Source: Guyparkeria hydrothermalis (GTDB lineage: Bacteria > Pseudomonadota > Gammaproteobacteria > Halothiobacillales > Halothiobacillaceae). From it: 64,000 nucleotides of DNA. This document shows positions 46,382 to 54,856 of the stretch, piece by piece. The notes below the pieces were generated by a model that was given only the letters and a program-made list of their open reading frames with translations, was not told the DNA's origin and searched no databases. The position numbers and the translations under genes are program-made. Positions within the stretch are counted from its first letter, which is position 1, and each line of letters starts with the position of its first letter. The stretch is taken from positions 1 through 64,000 of the forward strand of contig NZ_JAJSEE010000003.1 in NCBI RefSeq assembly GCF_023555375.1, read 5' to 3'.

Positions 46382-48021
46382 CCGCCCACCAGGGTCTCGC
46401 CGAGCCGCCGGGTGAGCTGCTCGTTCTCGCGGTAGTCGACCGGCACGTCGATCACGCAGACCGATTCGCTGGCCATCGCCTCCTTGAGGATCGGCAGCAG
46501 GCCGTCGCCGGATTCGACCCGGTAGCCCTTCGCACCGAAGCTCTCGGCGAGCTGGACGAAGTCCGGGTTGCCGAAGTGCACGCCGGTGGAGCGGCCGAAA
46601 CCGCGGCGCTGCTTCATGTCGATCAGGCCGTAGCCGCCGTCGTTCCAGATCAGCACGATGATCGGCGTGTTGCAGCGCACGGCCGTCTCGAGTTCCTGGA
46701 CGTTCATCAGGAAGCCGGCGTCGCCGGTCGCGGCGACTATGTGGCGTTCCGGGTAGAGCAGCTTGGCGGCGATCGCGCCGGGCAGGGCGATGCCCATGCT
46801 GGCAAAGCCGTTGGAGATGAGGCAGCTGTTGGGCCGCTCGGAGCGGTACATGCGTGCCAGCCACATCTTGTGGGCGCCGACGTCGGAGATGACGATGTCG
46901 CGGCTGGAGAGCGCCGTGCGCAGGTCCCAGATCAGCTTCTGCGGCTTGATCGGCAGGCAGTCGTCGTCCGCGTGCCGGTTCATGTCCTCGATCAGCGCCT
47001 CGCGCAGGTCGCGGAAGGCCGGTCCCTCGTGCGGGGTGGTCAGCTCGCCCAGGCGCTGCATGGCGGTGTTGATGTCGCCGACGATGCTGGTCGCGACCGG
47101 GTAGTGGGCGTCGACCTCGGCCGCCTCGGTGTCGACGTGGATGATCTGCCGATCGCGGGTGGGGTGCCACAGCTGCGGGTGGTACTCGACCAGGTCGTAG
47201 CCGATGCAGACGATCACGTCGGCCTGGTCGAAGCCGACGTTGACGTAGTCCTTCGACTGCAGCCCCACCGAGCCCAGCGCCATCGGGTGACGGAACGGGA
47301 TCACGCCCTTGGCCATGAAGGTGTTGGCGACCGGGATGTTGAGCCGTTCGGCCAGCTCCGCCAGGGCCTCGCTCGCCCCGGCCCGCACCACGCCGTGCCC
47401 GGCGAGGATGATGGGATGGCGGGCGGCGCTCAACGCCTCGGCGGCCTGCTCGAGGCTCGACTCGCGCGGCTGGCTCGCCCCGTTCGAGGTCACCGGCAGG
47501 GGCGAGGCAAACCCCGATTCGACCGGCATGGCGGCGACGTCCTCGGGCAATTCGATGAAGCTCGCCCCGCCCTTGCCGGCCTCGGCGAACTTGGCCGCCC
47601 GGCGCACGGTTTCCGGGATGGCCGAGGGCGTGATGATCCGTGAGGCGTAGCGGGTGATCGGCTCGAACATCCGCACGAGGTCCAGCACCTGGTGCGATTC
47701 CTTGTGCAACCGGTCGATGCCCGCCTGCCCGGCGATGGCGATCAGCGGGGCGTGGTCCATGTTGGCATCCGCCACGCCGGTGACCAGGTTGGTCGCCCCG
47801 GGGCCGAGGGTGGAAAAGCACACGCCCGGCTTGCCGGTCAGTCGGCCGACGATGTCGGCCATGAACGCCGCGCCCTGCTCGTGACGAGTGACGATCAGCT
47901 CGATCGAGGACTCGTTGAGCGCGTCGACGAAATCGAGGTTCTCCTCGCCCGGGATACCGAAGACGTACTGGACGCCCTCGTTCTCCAGGCAGCGCAGCAG
48001 CAGCTGGGCACCGGTGCTCAC
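46378..48021 (-). CDS. Acetolactate synthase-like thiamine-diphosphate enzyme
   Basis: A 547-residue TPP enzyme of the AlsS/IlvB-like group. The catalytic Glu is in YVFGIPGEEN; CFSTLGPGATNLVTGVADA and the GDAGF...WNDGGYGLI TPP/Mg motif (GDG-type) are intact. No IlvN-type small subunit is adjacent, so it may be a catabolic or specialised enzyme rather than the anabolic one. The start is the GTG at 48021 with GAGGA about 8 bases upstream. dsbA lies 31 bases upstream on the same strand. Confidence 0.85.
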   Translation of the reverse strand: MSTGAQLLLRCLENEGVQYVFGIPGEENLDFVDALNESSIELIVTRHEQGAAFMADIVGRLTGKPGVCFSTLGPGATNLVTGVADANMDHAPLIAIAGQAGIDRLHKESHQVLDLVRMFEPITRYASRIITPSAIPETVRRAAKFAEAGKGGASFIELPEDVAAMPVESGFASPLPVTSNGASQPRESSLEQAAEALSAARHPIILAGHGVVRAGASEALAELAERLNIPVANTFMAKGVIPFRHPMALGSVGLQSKDYVNVGFDQADVIVCIGYDLVEYHPQLWHPTRDRQIIHVDTEAAEVDAHYPVATSIVGDINTAMQRLGELTTPHEGPAFRDLREALIEDMNRHADDDCLPIKPQKLIWDLRTALSSRDIVISDVGAHKMWLARMYRSERPNSCLISNGFASMGIALPGAIAAKLLYPERHIVAATGDAGFLMNVQELETAVRCNTPIIVLIWNDGGYGLIDMKQRRGFGRSTGVHFGNPDFVQLAESFGAKGYRVESGDGLLPILKEAMASESVCVIDVPVDYRENEQLTRRLGETLVGG

Positions 48022-48052
48022 GGGGTGATCCTCGCGGCGATCAAGGGGGCGA

Positions 48053-48688
48053 TCAGCGGCGCTCGTCACGAATCTGCTCGACCAGCGAATCGACCACCTC
48101 GAGCATTTCCACGTTGCCGCCGGCAAGGCGGCCGGTGACCAGGAAACGGCCATCGACCAGCAGGGCGGGCACGCCGCGCACCTCGGCCGCCTGAGCGATC
48201 TGGCCGGTCTGGCGGATGGCGTTCTGCGTGCCGAAGCCATTGAAGGCCTCGAGGAAGGCCTCGCGGTCGACGCCTTGCTCGGCGTAGAAGTCGGCGATCG
48301 AGTCGGCGTCGGTCAGCCGGGTGCCTTCCTCGTGGATGGCGTGGAAGACCTTGGCGTGCGTTTTCTCGACCGCGTCGAGCTGGTCGGCGGCGTAGAAGGC
48401 GCGGGTCAGCGGGAGCCAGTGCTGGCCCAGGGCGAGGGCGCGACGCTCGAAGACCACGTCCTCGTCGAGTTCCTCGAGCCACGGCTCGAGTTCCCCCTCG
48501 AGGTAGTAGCAGTGCGGGCAGCCGTACCAGAAGAACTCCTGGACCAGCACCTTGCCTTCCGGCGAGCTGACGTCGGTCTGCACCTCGCGGTAGCCGTTGC
48601 CCTCGGCGGCCATGGCCGGCGTGGTCAGGATCAGGGCGGCGGTGGCGAGCAGCGCGGTGGCCAGTGTCTTGAGGCGTGTGACGAGCAT
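48053..48688 (-). CDS. dsbA: Periplasmic thiol:disulfide interchange protein DsbA
   Basis: A 211-residue exported oxidase. The signal peptide ends at PAMA-AE (residue 27). The active site is C57-PH-C60 in FFWYGCPHCYYLE, and the cis-Pro is in VRGVPALLVDGRFLV. It introduces disulfides into exported proteins. GGAGACG lies 6 bases before the ATG at 48688. It sits 140 bases downstream of ccsA, so it may serve apocytochrome folding. Confidence 0.94.
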   Translation of the reverse strand: MLVTRLKTLATALLATAALILTTPAMAAEGNGYREVQTDVSSPEGKVLVQEFFWYGCPHCYYLEGELEPWLEELDEDVVFERRALALGQHWLPLTRAFYAADQLDAVEKTHAKVFHAIHEEGTRLTDADSIADFYAEQGVDREAFLEAFNGFGTQNAIRQTGQIAQAAEVRGVPALLVDGRFLVTGRLAGGNVEMLEVVDSLVEQIRDERR

Positions 48689-48768
48689 GGAGCGTCTCCG
48701 TGTGTCGGTCGTGTCGGTGTTGGGTAGCGGGTGGGCAGCGGACCGGCCCGGACCCCGGAACGAAGTAT

Positions 48769-48803
48769 GGGGCAGTCCTGCTGCGTTTGCAGCCGGCTGC
48801 CCC
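48769..48803 (-). other. Hairpin between ccsA and dsbA
   Basis: GGGGCAG (48769-48775) pairs with CTGCCCC (48797-48803), with an inner CTGC/GCAG pair. No T run follows on the minus strand, so it is not a clear terminator; it may be a processing or partial termination site. Confidence 0.45.
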
Positions 48804-48828
48804 ATCGGTTGGTCGTGGCCTGTACCGG

Positions 48829-50037
48829 TCAGAGTTCGCCGTAGGAGTGCAGGCCCGAGAGGAACATGTTCACGCCAAGGAAGGCGAAGCTGGTGATGAA
48901 CAGGCCACCGATGCTCCACCAGGCCATGACCGGACCGCGCCAGCCCTTGGTCAGGCGCATGTGCAGCCAGGCGGCGTAGTTCAGCCACACGATCAGGGCC
49001 CAAGTCTCCTTCGGGTCCCAGCTCCAGTAGCCGCCCCAGGCCTCGGCCGCCCACATGGCGCCGAGGATGGTGGCGATGGTGAAGAAGGCGAAGCCCAGCG
49101 CGATTGCCTTGTACTGGATGTCGTCCATCACCGACAGCTTGGGCAGGCGGTCGTTGGGGCCGTCGCCGCCCATCTTGTGCTTGATCAGGTAGGCGATGCC
49201 GACCATGGCGGCGATGGCGAAGGTGCCGTAGCCGACGAAGTTGGCCGGTACGTGGATCTTCATCCACCAGCTGTTGAGCGCCGGAACCAGCGGCTCAATC
49301 ACGTGGGCCTCACGGTCGAACTGGTACCAGAGCAGGAAGGCCAGCGCGATGCCGATGATCAGCATCACGAAGCCGCCCAGGCTGCGGTTGTTGTAGCGCT
49401 TCTCGTAGTAGAGGTAGAGCAGCGCGGTGAACACGGCGAAGACGATGAACACCTCGTAGAGGTTGCTCACCGGGATGTGGCCGTAGTCGAGGTTGATCAG
49501 GTAGCCCTCGCGCCAGCGGGAGAAGAAGGCGACGAAGCCCATCACCGAGCCGGACCAGACCAGCGCCGAGCCGACCTTCAGGCCGTACGTCGAGCGTGCC
49601 AGCGTGGCGATGAAGTAGGTCGGGATCGCGAGGAAGTAGAGCGCGACCATCCACATCGTGGCCGAGGTGCTGGAGAGGAAGTACTTGAACAGGAAGGTCG
49701 ATTCCTGGAACTCGGCCAGCGCGGCGCGCCCGATGGCCCCGTCGGCGCCGAGGATGTTGTACTGCCAGACGGCGTAGGTGGAGATGATCGCCACGATCCC
49801 CACCAGCCAGCGCGTCGCCGGCCAGACCCAGCCAAGGAAGCCCAGGCCCAGGGCGGTACCGAACAGGGTGCCGGTGGTGTAGAAGTCCAGCGACTCGCTG
49901 TACTGCACGTAGCCGATACCGGCGATCACCAGCATCGCCACCGTCCACAGCACGTCGACCAGGCCGACGCGTCGCGGTGACGGCAGGTTGGAGGTGGGTT
50001 GATAGCCGTTGACCATCTGTTCGTTCGGGACAGACAT
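48829..50037 (-). CDS. ccsA: Cytochrome c biogenesis protein CcsA/ResC (System II)
   Basis: A 402-residue polytopic haem-handling protein. The WWD-type haem motif is present as WGGYWSWDPKETWALIVWL, with flanking conserved His in the HIPVSNLYEVF and KIHVPANFVGYG segments. With ResB it forms the synthase that delivers haem to apocytochromes c. AGGAG fixes the ATG at 50037. It is 34 bases downstream of resB. Confidence 0.94.
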   Translation of the reverse strand: MSVPNEQMVNGYQPTSNLPSPRRVGLVDVLWTVAMLVIAGIGYVQYSESLDFYTTGTLFGTALGLGFLGWVWPATRWLVGIVAIISTYAVWQYNILGADGAIGRAALAEFQESTFLFKYFLSSTSATMWMVALYFLAIPTYFIATLARSTYGLKVGSALVWSGSVMGFVAFFSRWREGYLINLDYGHIPVSNLYEVFIVFAVFTALLYLYYEKRYNNRSLGGFVMLIIGIALAFLLWYQFDREAHVIEPLVPALNSWWMKIHVPANFVGYGTFAIAAMVGIAYLIKHKMGGDGPNDRLPKLSVMDDIQYKAIALGFAFFTIATILGAMWAAEAWGGYWSWDPKETWALIVWLNYAAWLHMRLTKGWRGPVMAWWSIGGLFITSFAFLGVNMFLSGLHSYGEL

Positions 50038-50071
50038 CGTCGTTTTCTCCTGCGCGGATTGTCCGGCGCCT

Positions 50072-52141
50072 CTAGCCCTTGTCGGGCGTCGTGGACGCGT
50101 CATTCTGGTCATTTGACCCGGTCTGACGCATGAGTTCATCGCTGAACTGGGCGAAGGCCTGGTCGAAGTCGATGTTCTTGCGGGCATCCGTGCCGGCGAC
50201 CACCACCCGGTGGTGCGTCGGTTGGCCATCATCGTTCACGCCGGCGGGTTTGATCAACACCCACAGCCGACGGTAGTGGATGTAGAACAGCATGAAGATG
50301 CCGACCGTCAGCATCAGCGAGCCCAGGTACACCCAGAACATGCCCGGCGCGCGGGTTACCTCGAGGCCGGTCGACTGGATGTGATTGAAGCCGGTGGGCG
50401 CGACGAAGATCGGCGAGCCGTAGTTGGGGATGACCGTGACCACGTCGAGCGCCTTCTCGAAGAAGTCGGCGTCCTGGTCGGTGAATTCCTCGATGCCCTG
50501 CGCTTGCAGCGTTTCCATGAAGGCGCGCATCAGCACCGACTGGACCACGCGGAACGAGGACTCGCGGGCCTGCTCGGCCATCTCCGGCGGCATGTCGCGT
50601 TCGGCGAGCTGCCGGTCGACCTGCTCGCCCAGGGCGGAGAAGCCCTGCTCGACGAAGGTCCCGACCATGTCGGCGATCGAGCGGGCCGCGGCGCTCTGGG
50701 CCGCGCCGCCCTGGCCGCCCTGCGGGGTCTGCGCGACCAGGTCGGCGGCGATGCGGGTGACCTCGTCGCGGTCCTTCAGGGTGGCGTAGAAGCCCATGAA
50801 GGTTTCGAGCGAGCCGTTGCGGTCGGCGGGGATGAACAGGAACTGCTGCTGGGCCCCGACCTCCGGGGTCACGCCGCTCAAGAAGTACTTGGTGCCGTCG
50901 AATTCGACCGGCTGGAAGTAGTTCTCGTACTCGATCGCCTGGCCGGCGGCATCACGCAGTCGGAAGGTGACCGACGGGCCGAAGTTGGTGTTTTCGCGGT
51001 TGCCGTCCGGGCCCTCGGTGGGGTTTACGTTGAACAGCGAGAAATCGCGGAACTCGAGGGTGTACTTCTCGCCGTTGAAGTCGAAGGTCCGCTCCTGGTT
51101 GATCTTGCCCTCGAGCGCCTGCTTGGTGCCGGCGTCGCCGAACAGCTGCCAGGCGTTGAACTCGAGCTCCGTGCCGCCATCGCCGAAGCTCGACTGGAAG
51201 ATGTTGTAGCCCTTGTACTTGAGCGGGTGGTTGACCCGGATGGTCTCCTCGATCACCTCGCCCGTTTCCTTGTCGGTCAGGGTGAGATCCGAGTTGAAGG
51301 ACTTGGGCATCCCGGTGTCGTAGTGCTCGATGTGGAAATCGTTCACCTCGATCTTGAACGGCAGGTTCTGCACCACGTAGCCGTCCTTCAGCCCGATGAA
51401 GGCCACGTCGCCCCACTTGCCCTCGGGGATATTGACCGACCCGCGGAAGCCGGCCAGCGCGCCCGGCGGCAGGTGGGATTCCTCGGGCACCTGGCTGACC
51501 GGCAGGTCGCGGGTCTCCACCTCGACCACGCCCAGCATGTTGAGCGTCTTGAGGTACATCTTGCTGTCGATCAGGCCGCCGACCAGGATCACGACCATCC
51601 CGAGGTGGGTGAGCACGTAGCCGATGCGGTTCATGCCGCCCTTGCGCGCGGCCACCAGGGTCTCGCCCTCGCGTTCCTTGACCCGTGCCTTGTAGCCCAG
51701 CTGGCTGAACAGGCCCTGGGTGCGCTCGACGATGGTCGCCGCCGGCAGGCCGCTCTCGTACTGGCGGGAATGGGCGAAGGCCCGAAGCGACTTGTCCTGG
51801 GCGTTGAGGCGGAAGCTCCGGATGTCGCGCATGAAGCCCGGGGTGTTGCGGATCAGGCAGGCGCTGGTCGAGGCGAGCAGGAACAGCAGGATGGCGACGA
51901 ACCAGCCCACCGAGTAGACGTCGTAGAGCCCCAGGGTGTTGAACACCTCGAACCAGAACGGGCCGAACTCGATCAGGTAGTCGTTGAACGGCTGGTTCTG
52001 CTGCAGCACCGTGCCGATCACCGAGGCGATCGCCAGGATCGACAGCAGCGCGATCGCCAGGTTCATCGACGTGAGCCAGGTGTACAGGCGCGAGCTCAGG
52101 CTGCGGCGGCGTTTGCGGGCGGTTTGGGCCTGGGAGGTCAT
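50072..52141 (-). CDS. resB: Cytochrome c biogenesis protein ResB/Ccs1 (System II)
   Basis: A 689-residue membrane protein. Transmembrane helices near residues 23-45, 75-95 and 170-190 and a last one near 620 flank a large periplasmic domain. SSRLYTWLTSMNLAIALLSILAIASVIGT is the ResB start and SVGWFVAILLFLLASTSACLIRN follows. It is the ResB half of the cytochrome c synthase, with ccsA next. The periplasmic domain carries a Gln/Ala-rich helical insertion (about residues 465-560). Confidence 0.93.
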   Translation of the reverse strand: MTSQAQTARKRRRSLSSRLYTWLTSMNLAIALLSILAIASVIGTVLQQNQPFNDYLIEFGPFWFEVFNTLGLYDVYSVGWFVAILLFLLASTSACLIRNTPGFMRDIRSFRLNAQDKSLRAFAHSRQYESGLPAATIVERTQGLFSQLGYKARVKEREGETLVAARKGGMNRIGYVLTHLGMVVILVGGLIDSKMYLKTLNMLGVVEVETRDLPVSQVPEESHLPPGALAGFRGSVNIPEGKWGDVAFIGLKDGYVVQNLPFKIEVNDFHIEHYDTGMPKSFNSDLTLTDKETGEVIEETIRVNHPLKYKGYNIFQSSFGDGGTELEFNAWQLFGDAGTKQALEGKINQERTFDFNGEKYTLEFRDFSLFNVNPTEGPDGNRENTNFGPSVTFRLRDAAGQAIEYENYFQPVEFDGTKYFLSGVTPEVGAQQQFLFIPADRNGSLETFMGFYATLKDRDEVTRIAADLVAQTPQGGQGGAAQSAAARSIADMVGTFVEQGFSALGEQVDRQLAERDMPPEMAEQARESSFRVVQSVLMRAFMETLQAQGIEEFTDQDADFFEKALDVVTVIPNYGSPIFVAPTGFNHIQSTGLEVTRAPGMFWVYLGSLMLTVGIFMLFYIHYRRLWVLIKPAGVNDDGQPTHHRVVVAGTDARKNIDFDQAFAQFSDELMRQTGSNDQNDASTTPDKG

Positions 52142-52280
52142 CGGCTAGCCTTCGCGGGATTCGGGTAGGTTCGTGGCGACGGTCGGCATCGAGATGCGTT
52201 CGCCAGCATGTTCAGACGCCGGCATGCCGCCCGGGTTCCCCGGCAGGCGGGGCTCGGGCCGGCGTGCCGGCTGACTCGGC

Positions 52281-52916
52281 TCAGTCGAGGCTGGCGATGT
52301 GCGCGGCCAGCACGTCGATTTCGTCGTCCGTGAGCTCGGCGGCCAGTGGCGTCATCAGGGCGGCCTGGCCGGCGGTGCGCTTGCCGTCACGGTAGTCCTT
52401 GAGCGACTGGGCGACGTAGCTGGCGGACAGGCCGCGCAGGGCCGGGAAGCCCGCCGGCTGGTTGCCGTGGCCTTCGCTGTGGTGACAGGCGGCGCAGGCG
52501 GCGACGTTCTCGCGGCCCTGGTGGTACAGGTCCGCGCCCAGCGCGGAGCCCTCGGCGGCGGGGCTGGCCACCTTGCGCTCCTGGGCGGCGTAGTAGGCGG
52601 CGATGTCCTGGATCTGCTGGTCGCTCAGGCCCGCGGCCTGGCCGTTCATGATGGCGTTCTCGCGCTTGCCGTCACGATAGGCGGTCAGTTGCGAGGCGAT
52701 GTACTTGGCCGGCTGGCCGGCGAGCGACGGGAAGGCCGGGTTGTTGCTGTTGCCCTTGTCGCCGTGACAGGCAGCGCAGGACTGGGCGGCCTCGCGGCCG
52801 GCCTTGATCGAGCCGCCCTCGCTGGCCTGGGCGGCGCCGGCGAGGAAGGTAAGCCCCAGAAGCAAGCCGGCGGTGAAACGGCCGCGACGCGGCATCGGGT
52901 GAACTGCTGTCATCAT
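52281..52916 (-). CDS. Dihaem cytochrome c4
   Basis: A 211-residue exported cytochrome with two CxxCH haem sites: SCAACHG in the N-terminal half and ACAACHH in the C-terminal half, each followed by the methionine-type ligand segments (ENAIMNGQA and AALMTPLA). The two similar halves give the c4 layout, an electron donor to terminal oxidases. The signal peptide ends near AAQA-SE. The start is taken at the ATG pair 52916/52913; the ribosome site is weak. resB and ccsA follow. Confidence 0.92.
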   Translation of the reverse strand: MMTAVHPMPRRGRFTAGLLLGLTFLAGAAQASEGGSIKAGREAAQSCAACHGDKGNSNNPAFPSLAGQPAKYIASQLTAYRDGKRENAIMNGQAAGLSDQQIQDIAAYYAAQERKVASPAAEGSALGADLYHQGRENVAACAACHHSEGHGNQPAGFPALRGLSASYVAQSLKDYRDGKRTAGQAALMTPLAAELTDDEIDVLAAHIASLD

Positions 52917-53471
52917 CGCTAACAATCTCGTTGTGGTTCGCGTTCGGCCGGCCCTGGCCTTGATCAAAGGGGTTTCGAAGCGCCCCGAGTATAGGAATTC
53001 AGCCGAGCAATTCACTGCGGTATTCCCGGATTGGCTCGAAGCCCCATCAAAACGACCCGTAATCAAACCGCATAAGTCACTCGCTTGCAACCTTGCGGCG
53101 TGGCAGGATGCCTGGGGAAGGTCTGCACGGCTACCAACGCCTCTGCGGGTCGCCAGACGTCCAGCTGCTAGGCGCAGTGCGCCGCCCAATGGCCGTCGTC
53201 ATTGGCAAGCGCTGCAACGCCGCAGATGGGCGTCTGGCGTCCCGCCCTGCGGGGCTTGTTGGTGTGCCCGCCCTCGGTGTTGCCGATTCTCGCCGGGCAA
53301 CGAGCCCGCCTTTGAATCGGAGCCTTCCGGCGCCTTGATGGCGAACACGCCGGCAAGCCAGAGGGATTGGTAGCCGTGCAGGCCTTCCCCAATGGGAAAA
53401 CACGGGCTTGGGTCCGTGGCGCCCTCCCCCTTCCGCTTCACTCTCCTTACTGCAACGCCGGGTTGATCCGC
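52917..53471. other. Divergent intergenic region between cytochrome c4 and engB (555 bp)
   Basis: No gene is supported. The left part (52917-53110) is AT-richer and should hold the cytochrome c4 promoter; I could not fix a clear -35/-10 pair. The middle is filled by repeat element D. The last about 80 bases precede engB and show no strong ribosome site. Confidence 0.6.
53114..53390 (+). repeat. Terminal-inverted-repeat intergenic element, copy D (277 bp)
   Basis: The longest copy. Ends GGGGAAGGTCTGCACGGC(TACCAA) and (TTGGTA)GCCGTGCAGGCCTTCCCC match over 24 bases with one mismatch. An extra inner inverted pair (GCCAGACG / CGTCTGGC) occupies the left half; the right half carries the core shared with copy B (GTGTGCCCGCCCTCGGTGTT, CGCCGGGCAACGAGCCCGCC). 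No transposase. No clear target duplication. Confidence 0.85.
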
Positions 53472-54110
53472 ATGACCAACGACGCCACTCGACACCAACG
53501 CCGCCTGTTCGATGCCGCCACCTTCATCAAGAGCGCCCCGCGCCTGGCCGACATCGGCGAGGACATCGGCGCCGAGGTCGCCTTCGCCGGACGCTCGAAT
53601 GCCGGCAAGTCCACCGCGCTCAATGCGCTGGTCGGCCAGAAGGCGCTGGCGCGCACCTCGCGCACGCCGGGACGCACCCAGATGATCAACCTGTTCGGCC
53701 TGGGCGGCGAGACGGAGGGCGCGCGCCGCCGGCTGGTCGATCTGCCCGGTTACGGCTTTGCCAAGGTGCCCGAGCGGGTGCGCCGTGCCTGGGGCGAGGC
53801 GATGGCGCAGTACTTCGCCGAGCGCCAGTCGCTGGTGGGCGTGGTGGTGATCATGGACATCCGCCATCCGCTCAAGGCGCTCGACCAGCAGATGATCGAC
53901 TACGCGGTCGCGCGCGGCCTGCCGGTGCTGGCCCTGCTGACCAAGGCCGACAAGCTCAGCTTCGGCCAGGCCAAGCAGACCGTCGCGCGGCTGGCCCGCG
54001 AGCACCCCCTGCCCGATGGCGAGTGGATGGCCTTCTCCGGCACCAAGGGCACGCACGTGCGCGAGGTGCGCGACGTGATCAGCGCCTGGCTCGACCGGGC
54101 GCCGGACTGA
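53472..54110 (+). CDS. engB: Ribosome biogenesis GTPase EngB/YsxC/YihA
   Basis: A 212-residue GTPase. G1 is GRSNAGKST near residue 46, then TPGRTQMINLF, G3 in VDLPGYGFAKV and G4 in LTKADKL, as in EngB, needed for 50S assembly. The ATG at 53472 gives a normal length. The neighbouring divergent cytochrome c4-resB-ccsA order is a familiar proteobacterial arrangement. Confidence 0.95.
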   Translation: MTNDATRHQRRLFDAATFIKSAPRLADIGEDIGAEVAFAGRSNAGKSTALNALVGQKALARTSRTPGRTQMINLFGLGGETEGARRRLVDLPGYGFAKVPERVRRAWGEAMAQYFAERQSLVGVVVIMDIRHPLKALDQQMIDYAVARGLPVLALLTKADKLSFGQAKQTVARLAREHPLPDGEWMAFSGTKGTHVREVRDVISAWLDRAPD

Positions 54111-54121
54111 CGCAGGCGGAC

Positions 54122-54856
54122 TCAGCGCGTCTCGAGCGCCAGGTCGGCGACCAGCGGCAGGTGGTCGGAGATGCGCGGCACGATCGGATCGCGGATCGCC
54201 TTGAGTGACCGGGCGTGCAGCGGCCCGCGAATCCATATCTGATCGAGCGGCAGCAGCGGCCGTCCCGCGGGGAAGGTGCGTCGTGCCGGCAGCCGGGTCA
54301 GCTCACGATGCAGCACCCGCAGGCTGCGCGCCCGCGGTAGCCACTCGTTGAAATCACCGGCCACCAGCAACGGCTCGCTGCCGGGCAGTTGGGCCAGCGC
54401 GTCGGCCAGGCGCCGGCCCTGTTCGCGCCGCTCTACCAGGCTCAGGCCGAGGTGCACCGCCCAGCAATGCAGTTCGCCTTCCGGCAGGTCGATACGCGCC
54501 CGCAGCGCCTGGCGGGGTTCGCGGTTGACGTGCGAGAGCTCCAGCGGGTCGTCGGGGTGGATCGGCCAGCGCGAGGCGATCAGGTTGCCGAACCCGGTCA
54601 CTTCGCCGGGGCGGTGCAGGCAGCCGCGCTCGTGGGTCGGGGCGAACAGCCAGTGCGGCAGGATGGGCGCAAGCGCCCGCAGCAGCCGGTCGTCGGCCGG
54701 GTCGGCGGCGAGGTTGGCCTCCTGCAACGCCACCACGTCCGGGTCGAGCAGGCGCAGCACCCGCGCGGTGCGTTCCGGGGTGTAGCGGCCGCGATGGTCG
54801 ATGCAGCTGTGGATGTTCCACGTGACGAATCGCAGCCGACGTCCACCGTGCGTCAT
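54122..54856 (-). CDS. Endonuclease/exonuclease/phosphatase-family hydrolase
   Basis: A 244-residue EEP-fold protein: FVTWNIHSC, VVALQEAN with the metal Glu, VHLGLSLVERREQ, LLVAGDFNEW and the end RISDHLPLVADL. Substrate unknown. Its ATG overlaps the stop of the upstream PLD-VTT gene (ATGA), so it is probably made together with that membrane protein. Confidence 0.87.
   Translation of the reverse strand: MTHGGRRLRFVTWNIHSCIDHRGRYTPERTARVLRLLDPDVVALQEANLAADPADDRLLRALAPILPHWLFAPTHERGCLHRPGEVTGFGNLIASRWPIHPDDPLELSHVNREPRQALRARIDLPEGELHCWAVHLGLSLVERREQGRRLADALAQLPGSEPLLVAGDFNEWLPRARSLRVLHRELTRLPARRTFPAGRPLLPLDQIWIRGPLHARSLKAIRDPIVPRISDHLPLVADLALETR

Noticed and set aside
52950-52975. TTGATCAA upstream of cytochrome c4 as an FNR/CRP-type site
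   Set aside because: The half-sites are adjacent, without the four-base spacer of an FNR box, so it is only an 8-bp palindrome.
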